From the NCBI RefSeq assembly GCF_901933205.1, contig NC_044571.1, forward strand, positions 54,683,994-54,747,993: a DNA stretch of 64,000 bases, in the 5' to 3' direction. Shown here one piece after another: positions 37,036 through 49,729 of this stretch. Both the position numbers and the translations under genes were made by a program. This DNA is from Camarhynchus parvulus (Eukaryota > Chordata > Aves > Passeriformes > Thraupidae). Position 1 is the stretch's first letter. Each line of letters begins with the position of its first letter. The notes beneath the pieces are model-generated. The model was not told the DNA's origin and ran no database searches. It was given only the letters and a program-made list of their open reading frames with translations.

Positions 37036-39964
37036 TTTATTTACAGGTAAAGTTCTTAATATTACGTATAACAAATTCAATTTACCTGAACATTCACCAA
37101 TGTTTGCTAAAGCAAGGATTTGTGTTATAAAGAATTGGATAACAGCTGTAGAGCTGACAGCTGTAAGAAATATTTCTTACCTTTTTTCTGTCTTACTAAA
37201 TATTAAGAAAAAAGGGGGCAGAGTTAAAACCTTACAAGACAGTTTTTCAAAAAATTAAAGGTATTTTTCATAAGACAGCTTACAGGTGGATTTGTCAGCC
37301 AATATGGAGGTCTTTCTGGATGGTCAAGGAATGCAAAAAATGGCATACATAAGCTGTTGTGCACCTGTTTCCAGGGGAACATATTTCTCAGATGTATTTA
37401 TTTCTTCTCTACTTCCTGAGGATGCTAAGCAACTGATATGAACTGTCAGAAGATTTGTCCTAAAGAATCACAAAGAAAATGGAGACATGGTCAGTTGCAT
37501 GGAGACTTCATTTGCATAATCATCTGCAGAAAATATGTAATCATAAAGATGCTCTTGCTGACACTCTTTAGGACCTGTAAACAGCTAAGAGTAAATAGGT
37601 TCAGTAATTTTTTTTCTACCTGCAAAATTGTAATCAGATATGGCTATGGTTTCAAATCAATTTCACATAAATGAACACCAAAGAGCAATCATAGTGAAAA
37701 ACACCATGGAGAGGTGCTCAGTAGTATTTTGCATACTTCAGCATTAATAGGTAGTGATGAAGGACAAAGGGACATCTGGTGACTCTATAGATATATACAT
37801 TAATCTTAATATTCTGCATTGCTGTCAAAAAAAAATCAAAGCCACAGAGAACTCAGTCTATCCAGACATAACTGTCACTGTCTATTTGAATAAAATATGC
37901 AGATTCATATACTTGATCACAGAAAAATCAGATACTGAATAAATTATTTTTTAATCAGATTCCGTGCCTGTATTTCCTGAACAAAACAGCCAGTCACAGC
38001 TGCCTTATCCAAAGCACAAGAAGTTGTGTTAGTGTTTTACCCTGTGCCTCAATATGGACTAGAGCAGCATATTTTCCTCATTAAAGTACCTTGAATGTAA
38101 TTTGTAAAAAAATATTCTTCATCTGTACTGAGAAAAAACCACACCTGAATCATATTCAGTTTAATAAGACTAGCAAGGCCCTTTACAAAATCTATTCCTT
38201 CCCTTCACTCAAATTCAAGAAGGAAAGAAAAAGTAAATGGTAGCTAACCATTCTCTCATATTTTAAGGTCTGCTTTCTTCTGTACCTTAGGTTTCATGTA
38301 AGCAGCAGCTGAAAATTTGTTCTTAAAAGCACCACTATTTAATTCATTGATTCTTGTGTCTCCATTCTCTTGAGTACAAAAATACCCTACCTCTTATATA
38401 AGGAATAGCAATTTCTTTTTTTTTTTTTTATCTTTGAGGTAAAACTCAAGCAAGTATAATTTTTCCCAGATAGCTTCAAAATGCAGTGTTTCTTTTCAAG
38501 CAGTAATTTGCCCATTTCTGCATTGCAGTGTATCTCCCACTGTAGGAAACATAACATGCTTATAGATTCAAAATTTCTAACCACTGATATTGGTGAAAAG
38601 CAGCACAAATTTAGTTCTTCTCTGTCTTCTCCCTCTTGCAACCCTTCAGCTCATAACGAATAGCAATGAGGAACTACAGCTAAATGGAACAGTCAAGATG
38701 TGATCTCAACTATTAATACTCATAAGCAGTGATTACACAATGCTAAATATTGTCATTACAACAAGATTTTCTGCTGTTAGGCCACAGAATATGCTGCAAA
38801 AAAAAATCTCTAAAAAGTCGAATCAATAAGGCCATAAAAGAGTCTGATTTCTTTATTTCTTTTTCGCTATGTAGCACATCAAAATGGTTTCTAACATAAT
38901 TAAAATAAAATTTCAAATATTAATTTTAGAGGAAGATAATGAATAAGAGCGCTAAACAATAGAAAAGAAATAACAAAAATAATTCCACAGTATTTTTGCA
39001 ATATCTGAGTGTTGTTAATTAAGTCTCTAGCAAAATAAGCTGTAAATGGCATTCACATGTTTTAATTTATCTCAATTATTAATTAAATACTCCCTCCAGG
39101 GTCTGAAAATCCGGTTCACTGTTTTCAAGTTTCCCTTGATCTGAGTAAAACCCAGTTCTGACTTTCCTTAGTCCTCATTATCTTTTCCTCAAAACCTTAA
39201 TCAAGTGCACTTTTTCAGAACTTTCCAAATTGAGTATCTAGCCCATAATTAAACCCATTTGCTTGCCCTACCAGACACATGTTCGATACTTCCAAATAAC
39301 TTTTTCCTTTCACAAGTACCCTGCTATGCCTTTCACACATCCTCCAGTTTACAAGTCTACTTAAAGGCATATATATTAAAGAAGGAATATACATATATCA
39401 CTCTTATCCCAATATTTTGTCAGTGTTCCTTCTGATTTTCAGATGTAATGTTCTAAACCTATTAGGGCTTTCATTTTCATTGCACAGAATGGATTGCTCT
39501 AAGCAGTTCTAGTGCTTTTTTCTGTATTCATTCTCCTTTTGACTTTTCTTGGTCAGCCACAAAACCTGTCTCAAGTTCATCTTCTCCCACGAAGATCCTT
39601 TGACCTATCAATCCTGTTTTCTCCAGGTGGTAACAAGCTCTTTTTCTATAGTTTTTCCTCTTTTTTAATAGGTCACTAGTACTTGACAACTGCACATTTT
39701 TCCGCTTTGAATACTGATGCAGTTTCATGTGCTGTTAGCTGACGATGCTTCTGAAGGGCAGATTCCATGATTCCTTCTGCTGCCCTTTTATTATACCCCT
39801 CCTTTGAAGTCTGGCTATGAACTCTGCCCTTCTACAGACTCTACAGATGTTGTCAGCCTACAGTAGTCAGGATTTAGTGAGGAGGTGCAATAAAATAGAA
39901 CTGTGGGCTTTTTGTTTGTTTGTTTTCTGAATATATGATCTTACACACTTGTCAAATTCGAGGC
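37036..39964. other. AT-rich single-copy non-coding DNA
   Basis: No gene is visible. The stretch 39005-39090 combines GTTAATTAAGT and ATTATTAATTAAAT with balanced sequence in between and has no repeat signature, making it a candidate conserved non-coding element (inference only). Confidence 0.4.
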
Positions 39965-40200
39965 TTTGGTGAGTTTATCACTCCAGCCAGCAACAAAGTG
40001 CCACCCAGCCATTCACTCATTCTCCTCCCCCCTTCCCCTGGGAGATGGGAAAGGGAATCAGAAAAGGGTAAAACCTGTGCCTGCACATGAGAATAGTTTA
40101 ATAATTGAAACACATTAGAATCTTACCACGGTGATGATAAGAATATTATGATCATTATCATTAATAGTAATAGTAATAATAATAGCAACAACAATAATAA
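39965..40200 (-). mobile_element. ERVL-like LTR 3' fragment, - orientation
   Basis: 'gtttatcactccagccagc', 'aacaaagtgccacccagcc', 'ttcccctgggagatggg' and 'gagaatagtttaataattg' are the reversed 3' end of the avian ERVL-type LTR also present at 63293. It passes into AAT/AAC trinucleotides (40161-40204), where related LTRs have an AAT stretch. The rest of the LTR is missing. Confidence 0.75.
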
Positions 40201-40204
40201 CAAT
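40161..40204. repeat. Imperfect (AAT/AAC)n trinucleotide repeat
   Basis: Interrupted TAA/CAA units. Probably derived from the AAT stretch inside the neighbouring ERVL-like LTR. Confidence 0.88.
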
Positions 40205-43184
40205 GGAGGGAAAACAAGAAACATGAGTTTTTTGGCAGTATATTATTTCTTAAAAGTATTAGAGACAAATAAAATAATATCTCCTGTTTGTAATACAAAA
40301 AAAAAGGTGATCTCAAGATCAAACAATACTTGTACACCTTTACTTTTCATAGATACTCTTCACAGAGATTATAAATTGTAACAGAAACCTTCACTTGATG
40401 GATAAAACCTCTTGGACACTAGTTGTGTAGTATATCAGTGAGATAAAAATTGTATACATCTGGCTGTCAGTAGTCAATACACTTTAGTAATATTTAGCCT
40501 TTCAAAAGAAATTCAGCTCTTCTATTTTGAGGTATATTGGGGAAAATAACTTCCAGCAAGTAATAAGGCTTGACACAGCATCTTTTAATACTGTCTCTTT
40601 TAACTTTATTATTGCAACCTATGTGCACAGTTGTAGAATAAAATTTTTCAGCGTGAAGAGTATGTCAGATTATCCTTGCCCCTTTGGAAATGGTGGTATG
40701 GGACCTTATTTAGTCTGCTATTTTCCTTCTTGCCATTTCCAAGTTTAACTCTTCTTAAGAACTTCTCTTAATTCTAGGCTCTAAGAGGAAATGTTAGTAT
40801 GCTCCTATAGGGAGCATTTGCTGAAAGTTCATCTGCTTTTTCGCTTTGTGAAACAGAACTAGTGGAAACTGGTGGCTTTTAGAGTTGTTTTTACATGCTT
40901 TTACTGATTTTTTGTTGGTATTTTGTAAAGAACAAAGCCTCACTTTGCTTATAATTAAGTTTCTGTACAAAGTCACTTTCACCTATTCGTAAATGTTCTA
41001 TTGATATAGATTGTATGTATTGATATAAGATTTCCTACACTTTGTATTGAAATTAGAAGTGAAAACTATGGGACAGTGTTTAATAAGAAAGAAAGTTATT
41101 TAGAAAAGGGAGACAAAAGTAATGTGTTTAATTGTATTAACTTATTTATGTGACTTTTTATTTTTACATTTAATATAAGCTTCTTTTACCCCACTTCTCT
41201 TTAGCTCAGCATGCTGCCTGTGTGGGACCACAGTACAGATTGCATTGAGCCAGGCTTCATATATTACACAGGCATCAGACTTCTAGAGCAGCTTAATGTT
41301 AACTACATTCAGCTATTAATTCCCCTGAGAACAGCAATATTTGAGACTATAAATTTGTGTCAAGATATATTGGTTACACTCTCTTTTTTACCTTTATACC
41401 TCAGTAAGTTAACATGCATATGTGTTGGAACTCTAGCTGGTGACCTCCTCCAGTTAATAAAGCTTGGCATTTTAATAGGATAAACAAATGTTTTATTTGT
41501 ACAGTGTGGAGTATTTTACCAATGACCTGATGAGATTTTATTAGATGCTTGTTCTTTATATACTGGAGGTAAAACTCATGTTTGCTAGATGACCTATTAA
41601 TCTGCTGATTCATTGAATGCATGTTATAATTTAAAGGTCAGGGCTATCCATTAAACTTATCAACATGGTGCAAGATTCTTTAAATCAAAAATGTTCCTCA
41701 GTGAACTTCATTAATTCTATGGCATGAATGCTAAAACAATAGTAAGAAAACTTAATTCTCCAAGCTGATGGATTGCAGCCTGTGGCTCTTATGGCTGCAG
41801 ACCTTCAATAGAGTGGAGTCATAGGTAGTTCACATACAAAGTAAGTAGGTAAATTTCCTTTGGAACTTATAATTTATTTCCCATTGATTAATATCATTAG
41901 GAAAAATAATTCAAGAGTTGGTTCTAGGAACATGCGGTATAATACCTTTATTTTATTGGAACCTACAGTATATCAGAGTAGCAGAATTTAGACAGGATTC
42001 AGCTTTCTCTTTGGTTTTGTTACTTGTTTTAACTAAGATACTTAAGTTGAACCAATAGAGAAATTATATACCTGATATTATCAAATTAATAGAAAATAAT
42101 GGACTGGTGAATAATTAAAAGATTCTATGTTTTATTACTGTAAATAATTCAAAGATTCTATGTTTTTATTTCTTAGGAAAATTAAAGAACCTCTAAAAAG
42201 ACACGGCAAATAACATTCTAGGATATACAGCATTATGCAGCAGCTAAATTGTTTAGCCATATAGAAGAGAAGACTGGATATCAGCTTCATTTTTACTGTT
42301 ATATTAACCTGCTATAGAATACTGTAATTCATTGTGATTCTCCTAAATGTCTGAATCAATGCTTAGAGAAAAATGTGAAAATGCTACCTTTTTTTTTTTG
42401 TTGTTTGTTTGTTTGTTTATAATGAAGATTTATATAGATAGAGTTCCAAGCATGCAAGTAACAAAAAATATATTGACAATTGCAAGTCCACTGGCAACGT
42501 TTAGTTGTGGGTGACCTTTAAAAAAATATCTTCTGCCTCCAGGCACACACATGCTATTTACACTAATCCTCTTAAGTTTCCCTTATGGCTCCAGTATGCT
42601 GCTGCTTACCCTAACACCACCTTCTGCCTTTGGACCTAATTTCTCTACTTCAGATTGTTTTTTCAGCTTTTGATAGTAGCTGCTAACAGGGCAAATTTTC
42701 CTGTAAAGTTTGCTAGGACTGTGCAGCTGATTTCAAAAAAATCAGGATTGGCATTATGGAGTACAGCCTGAGAATTAGAGGAAGGCATTCCAAAGAAGAT
42801 TTGCAAATTGTTTGGAGGTAGAGTGCAGACTATAACGCACTAGAAAATTCAATCAAAAGTTATTATGACACACAAAGAACATTTAGGAAAGGATAGTGGT
42901 TTTTTTTTCATTTTTATATCTGCTTAGTGTCATCAATAAGTTATTTTCTAACAATAAGAGAACAACTTATTCAAAGTTGTACATTAAAGATTAAAAATGA
43001 AATAATTTTTAATTTATACTAATTTCCATAGAGTGTGCTTTTTCACATTTTCTTTGATTGTAAAAGCCTAAATATAATTAGAGTTAGTTGAGAATCTACA
43101 CACAGGAAATACTGTTAAAAATATATACACCCAGATAATACTGTTAAAAAATACTGTCTTAGAAATGTGTAATGTACACCCACA
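40205..43184. other. AT-rich single-copy non-coding DNA with one exon-like stretch
   Basis: No gene is supported. A possible exon, 41205-41403 (+), has a pyrimidine-rich TTCTCTTTAG acceptor and a CA/GTAAGT donor, and one frame is open throughout. Its protein is unrecognised. A ~33-bp spaced duplication ('aagattctatgttt') lies at 42112-42170, and a (GTTT)n tract at 42388-42420. Confidence 0.35.
42388..42420. repeat. (T)n/(GTTT)n simple repeat
   Basis: A T run followed by about four GTTT units. Confidence 0.92.
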
Positions 43185-43350
43185 GCCTAGATATCCAGAT
43201 GTATCCTATTAAAAGCAGTATGGCCAGCAGGCAGAGGGAGGTGACTCTTCCCCTCTACTCTGATCTCTCAAAACCCCACCTGGAATGCTGCATCCTGCTC
43301 AGGTGCCCCCAACCCAAGAAGGACACAGATGTGGTGGAGAAATTTGTTCA
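43185..43350 (+). mobile_element. CR1 LINE fragment, end of ORF2 region, + orientation
   Basis: The + strand translation (frame beginning at 43172) includes ASRQREVTLPLYSDLSKPHL and then CPQPKKDTDV, matching the avian CR1 ORF2 C-terminal pattern ASRxREV...LYSxLxxPHLEYC...PQxKKD. Both ends are truncated and it has no 3' tail. Confidence 0.9.
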
Positions 43351-46300
43351 AAACATAAATTTGCCTTTCTAGGTGAAAAAAGTTCCAAATTCAGTTTGCT
43401 TTCATTAGTTTTGGTTTCTTTATCTGTGTGAATTATTCAATTTAGACTGTTTGAGCTAGATCTAGAAGTTAAATATGCCTAAAAGTGAGATGCTTCAGTA
43501 TAGATATTGTCAAGTCCCTGTTAGGAATAGAGAAACTCAAGTAACGTGTCTAACTTATCCAAACTAGAGTGGAAATGCTGAGTATCTCAATATATAGATA
43601 CCAAATAAAATAGCTAGCTGTGTAACAATACAGCCATAAGGAAATTCTAAAGACAGGATCCAAATTAAATCTCAGCCTCCTGCTCTTTAAATGAGAAATC
43701 TACTTCCTCAGAATACCTTAAAATCATGTTTTAGACCCTTAAAACATATGCTATTAAAATGTATCGAGAACTAAAAGTCAATAATTTATTTTCAAATGGA
43801 AACAAACCTAAAGTGTGAATGAATAAAAATATAAAATACTGCATTAAAGAAAAGTACAAAAAAATTCACTTCCTTACTAGGTCATGATGCAGTCCTCTGT
43901 GTCATAGCAATTAGAGTACTGGCTGTAGTGAAGTCTTGTTTATACAGATATGTGTCTTTTCATTGATTAATCAATTTAATTTTAATACAGCAAATCTTCA
44001 GTAAATTTGTATTCAATAAAATAAATTGTAGAATCTTTTCCCCAAAGAAATAGGATGGCTCAGTGAATACTGCTGTGTGACAGCTTCAAAGTAATTAAAC
44101 ATCTGTCCCAGCACTAACCATCCACTTACTTCTGTGAAAGTAGTCACGTATCTTTCAGATTTCCACCTCTGTGTTAAATCTGATTTAAATCAGTCAGTGG
44201 GTTCAAAAATTTCTCCAGAAGAGAACTCTCAGGAAGAAACAGAGATTAAATAATCCTCTTTGCCATCATTGAAAACCCAAGCGATACTTATGCACTTAAA
44301 CTACCACAAAGATTTTCCTCCTACATGGAGTAGGTAAACATCACTAGTGTATTTATTTGAAACCTTTTCACAGTGGGCAAATTTTATCAGCAAAATACTA
44401 GTTACACTTGTCTGTGTGAAATAGTGTCAATACAGGAAGATTTAAAGAATGCCTTAGAAATTGGTATATGCTCTTTTTAATTCTTCTTTCTTTCTCAGGG
44501 GATAAACAGGTGGGGCAATGGCCTTGAACTGAGAGCTTATATATTTAAATCTGAGATTTAACTATGATGATTTACATGCTGTCAGGAGTAAAAGAGTAAT
44601 GATTTCTAAGATTGGGTGAACAAGGTATCGTGTCTATAAACGTAAAAGAAGGTCATAATGGAAATTAAGCTTCACAAAAGCAACAGGGATGATAATACAG
44701 ATATTTGAAAAACTCTATCCCTATGTCAGAGTGGCTTGGAAATTAGAGAGCCTGAATAATAGAAAGGAAAACTTGAGAGAAATATGAGACATGTAACTGA
44801 GGGTTTATTTTGCAGGGATGGAAAAACTAGGAATCAAGGTAGAAAGCATAGCACTTGAACTTAGGAGGTTATAGGCCAGGACATGTGATAACAAAGTGTG
44901 TATCCTCAGAAGTTCAGCCACTGCTGATTCAAAAATTCTCTCTCCTAAATTCATTCTCTAGCATTTAGCAAAATGAACTTGCACAAGCTTTTTTCCCAGT
45001 TCCAAGGTCTAGCTTTTAAGCCTATGGAGGTTTCTGAAGCTTGAAAAATTAAACTCAGAACCCTCACATATCTGTCCACACTGGCTGATATGGAATCCAG
45101 TTTTTTAAAAAATATGTTTATGATCAAATAAACTATGTTTCTCTGTCAAAGCAGGATGAATAAAACCCCAGAAAATCAACTTTCTGTCTTTGAAGTAGAT
45201 GTTCTAGCTGTAAAGATATTTAGCTATATTCACTTCTCAGCAGTCTTTCTAACCTCATAAATCTTGAATTCTTTCCTGCATAGTGACATAGCTTCAATAG
45301 GAGGAATGAAGAGTAGTCCAAAAGACATGAATAACTTATAGGCTGACAGTTATGGCACTTAAAATTAAGTGATAGTTTGTAAAGAGTCAGATCCTGTCAC
45401 TGTGTATTCGTCATGCTCTAAGAACACCTCTCTGGTTGAGTCATTGCCTTTATCAGAGATTCCTAGGTTCAATGCCCTTTCTAGATGAAAAAAAATCTTT
45501 TACTTCCTGGGAATATTTTTATCAGGAAACCAATACTCAGGCTGAATGCAAAGTTGTGGATAGTTTGTTACCTAAATTGTTAGACAAGAAGTAATAGGTA
45601 AGAAAAAAAGATTCCCAAAAAAACATACAAAACCAGCCCCCCAGAAAAGCAAACAATAAAAAGGACGCACAAGAGGGGGACATAATGTGTCTAATTTATT
45701 GATTATGGAAGTCACTGAAGGGGCACGTTCTTTATATACATTAGGCTATCGGGAAGAAAGGAGCCCAGATGTCCCACTATCTATCTAAAAGCTCAATATA
45801 TGGTTTTACACAAAAGGTAGTTGAGAGACTGCTGTTTAGTGAAGAAATCTGAACCCTACATCAAGAACGGAGAAAAGAGCTTAGACATGGCTGAGGAAGA
45901 TACTTGCAATATGAATAAGTTCTGTCTAGCTGCAATTTTCTCTACTGATTAGCTTCTGACAGGTTTTTCTTAGATTCTCCTGGGTATTTAAGACAAGACT
46001 TAAACTGTCTTTGCCCTATCATACTCTTTTCTCTTTTATCCATCAAAAACTTTGCAACTGATCAATTTCATTCAAATGCTGCAGAGGATGAAGGCCTCAA
46101 AATGAAAAAAAAAAGTTCTTTTGGATTCTGAGAAAAAAAAAGTAACAGATTAAGAAATATTAAATATTTTATTCAGCTGGCCTATCAGGACAGTCAGGCT
46201 ATCAGTCACAGCAAGCAGATTTCTGAACTTATTGAAATACAAGTAATTTCTGTCATCAGGAAAAAGAAAGTCAGCAAGTCAGCATTTCTGTGAAAGGGCT

Positions 46301-48556
46301 GGAAAGAACAGAGGAATAGGCTGAAAGTGATAATTCTGAGGTCAAGTTGTCATGGGCAGCATTTTATATGGGAATATAACGTATGAGTTAAACTTTGTTG
46401 CTTCAGTTGCCATGGAAAAGGTTGCATTGCACTTCCATTTTAAGGACAAACTTACACAGACAGAAATAGAAGAACTTTTTAGAGTTCATCCTCAGGCCTA
46501 TCAGAAGCAGTCCAGGAAGTGAATGCATCTTTTCAGACTACAACTGGCTCAAAATATAAGCAACATGTGGTGGGTTGTCTTGGTTAAGGGACAAATTACC
46601 ACCTGGCTGCTGAATCACTACACATTCCCAAAAGCTCAATAATTCACTCTTCATAAAGGCAAAGTGGTGTTTTTATTCAAATACTTAACTCTTTGCAAAT
46701 TTTTTTAATGAGCATTGTGTTTCACAGGTGTTCAGTGTGACGCATTGCCTTGGACAGTTGGTTTACTTTTCTTAAATATTGAGGGGGAAAAAATTACATT
46801 ACAGTTAGGGTTATGCTAAAGATTACCTAATTTTGGGGTGTTTAAAATATATGGAGGTGATTCTAACCTTTTATTAACCAGGGAAAAGCTATTGAAAGCA
46901 TATTTGTGCTTTGCCCAGTGTGTCTGGTAGTCTTCGGAGGGATTTTAATTTCTGATCTGAGGTCTCTCCTTTATTGAGAATTTTTTTCACTGCTCTCAGT
47001 TTTAAATGTAGGTACCTGACTTAATTAACAAAAAAAATATTCACATCTCTATTTCTCTTTTTGATCATCTTTTAATATTTATGTAAAAGAAATATTTTCA
47101 CTTTATTGTTCAAACGAAAATGCCATATTCCTTAGGGATTTTACCTTTCAAAGAATCATTTTAAAGGAAGAGGTGAAATGGGGTTGTGGAATTGAATTCA
47201 AAATTCACAGAAACCTGAGATTTATGAATATATTGATTCTATCTCTTAACTTTCTTATCATTACCTTGTCTTGATTCATAGTTGCATAACTCTGTTAACA
47301 CTGATTCTTCAGGGCTTTGTCTGAGATATTTTTCTACAGGGATAGATGGTAGAGAGACCATAATCAATACTATCTCTCTTACTATTAACTTAATGTAAAA
47401 TTCTTGTAAGGTTCATGGTATGACAATGCTTGCAACACATCTTCCTTGGTTCACTGGGGAGCTATGAAGTGATCTGGGAGAAATCACGGTGCAGTGGTGG
47501 ATGAGAATTGGCAATTTTTCTTTTCAGAAGAATGGAATGGTTTGGAAACCTATCTCTCAGTTCTGAAAAAGAATTTTGATGAAAGAAAAAGATATCAAAA
47601 CTCTGAGATGTTTTTGACCTATCTGCTTTAGAGCAGAAAACTTAACCTTATAAACATGCAAAATTCAGTGATGCTCAGTGTTCCAGGTATCTTAGCTGTG
47701 TTTTGAAACTGTTATATTTCTTTTTTTTCCTTCCAATAAGGAGTGAAAACAAGTCTTAAAATACACTGTGAGATTAATTTCCACTTCTCTAGGCAGGTAT
47801 AAATATTAATCCCTAGCATGTACCCTAAAATCTCTAATGACTGAGATAATATTATTTGCATCAAAATGCAGATCTCCTGCAGGCTGTTGAGTAGCATTCA
47901 AATTGGTAGCAATATTAGAGCAATCCTATACTAAAATCCAGCAAAATAGAGCTCTTTTAGTGTTCTATCTGTATAAGCCATTCAAAGCCTCAGTTTAGAA
48001 TGAGAGGGACAATGTATGCAAAAACCACTAATATTTCTACTTTTGGGATTTTTTAAGGAACCTGACTTCTTTCCTACTACAGAAATTTCTGAAATGAGTT
48101 CTATTAAACAGTGTTCTATTAGGCACGGTTGTTTTAAATCAAATTGGTTCAAGATCTAGCAGATAACTATTAATAAAACAATAATGCATTTTATTGTAAT
48201 TTTAATACTGAAATGGTTATATGAAATGATTCAGTATACAAATGAAACATCTGTTTGAAACTGGAATCAGCCAAATCCGTATCAATCTCTGACAATATAA
48301 AACACAGTCTGAACACTGATGCATGTGCTTCTGAAAAAAGCTTACTTTGATCCTTCTTATCAAATGATTGTGCAAGGCACATAATTTTAAGTTTTCCTTG
48401 CACTGAAAATTGGATTACATGGAATGAACACAAATTTATAGAAGCTAAGGATTATCATACGAAGATCTCCATGAATTTAAAGCCATACTGCATTGATTCT
48501 ATCCTTTTAGAAGGAAAATGTGTGTTCCTCAGGAAGTGAGAAGGCTCCTGACACCA
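43351..48556. other. AT-rich single-copy non-coding DNA
   Basis: About 5.2 kb with no gene. A segment at about 46565-46625 ('tgtggtgggttg', 'ccacctggctgctg') faintly resembles the reversed 3' end of the ~1.07 kb LTR family, but similarity does not continue. An A/C-rich tract lies at 45601-45665. Confidence 0.45.
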
Positions 48557-48590
48557 GTGTGTGTATGTGTGTGGGTGGGGGTGTGTGTGC
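48557..48590. repeat. Imperfect (GT)n/G-rich repeat
   Basis: GTGTGT units interrupted by TATG and a GGGTGGGGG block, about 35 bp upstream of the LTR at 48626. Confidence 0.88.
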
Positions 48591-48620
48591 AACAGCATTC
48601 TAACTATTGAAAATGTTTGT

Positions 48621-49729
48621 GATTCTGTGATGGGCTGACCTTGGCTGGCCACCATGTGCCCACTAAGCCACTCTATCCTCCTTGTCCTCAAAGGAACAGA
48701 GAGACAAAATTGAGGCAAAATTGAGACAAAAATGAGAAAGATCATGGTTTGAAATAAGGACAGAGAGTTCCTTCACCTAGGCAAATGCGCAAAAGAGATT
48801 GGATTCAATTTAGTTACATTTATTTCTAGTTTATAAAAGCAAATCTAAAAACACCTACCCTCTCCCAGCTCACTTCTTTTCCAGGTTCAACTTTCTTCTT
48901 GACTTCTCTATCTCCTCCCTTCACATATCTCAGGGGTCTGGAGAAAGTGGATTTGAGTCAGTTCATAAGGCTTCATATCTGTTGTTTTTTCCTCTTCACA
49001 CTGGTATCCTGCCGCAGTATTAGGATATCTCCAGAGGGACACAGTCCTACCCAAACTGTTCCAACATCCCTTCCCATAGGCTGCAATGCTTCGAGAACAG
49101 CTTGATTGTGGGCTTCTTCCATGTGAAGAATGTTTGGAGTTCTTCAGATATAGACTGCTCCAATATGGATCCCACAGCTTCTTTCAGAAAACCTGCAATA
49201 ATTTGGGCTTCTCTCCATGGGGCCTTATCTCCTGTTAAGAACCTGTTCATGTATGGAGTTTCCATGAGCTGCAGCTCCATTCATGGTAGACATGGTCCAC
49301 TGTGGGTTCCTTCACAGCCTGCAAGTGGATATCTGCTTCATTGTGGTCCTCTGTGGGCTTCAGGGGGACACCATGCATCACCTCAGTCTTCTTCATGAGC
49401 TGCAGGGGAATTTTGTTGCAATGCCGGAGGAACCTCCTCCTTTTCCTTATTTGATCTTGGTGCCTGAACCATTGTTCCTCTCATATTTCTCAATCTTCTC
49501 TCAAATCTGCTACACAGCATTTTTTACCATCTCTTTAAAATATGATATCACAGAGGTGCCACTAACATAGATAATGGGCTCAGTTTTGCCAGGTGTGGCT
49601 CCATCTTTGAGCCAGCTTGAGTTGATTCTTCCTGACACAGGGGCAGCTCCCAGTAATCTCTTTTCATAGAAGTCACCCCTGAAATTTCCTTGCTACCAAA
49701 CTTTTGGCATATAAACCCTATACAGATTC
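48621..49729 (-). mobile_element. Solo LTR of the ~1.07 kb avian ERV family with 5-bp TSD, - orientation
   Basis: The LTR is 48626-49724 (1,099 bp). It begins TGTGATGGGCTGACCTTGG (reversed 3' end) and ends in AAACCCTATACA (reversed 5' end). GATTC lies directly outside both ends (48621-48625 and 49725-49729), a perfect 5-bp TSD. The interior shares 'caagtggatatctgcttcat' and 'atatgatatcacagagg' with the copies at 3706 and 29260. The perfect duplication shows that both boundaries are intact and that the family makes 5-bp duplications. Open frames inside (up to 98 codons) are not genes. Confidence 0.95.

Noticed and set aside
46565..46625. Possible fragment of the ~1.07 kb LTR family, minus orientation
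   Set aside because: Similarity to the LTR 3' end covers only about 50 bp and does not continue. Too weak to annotate.
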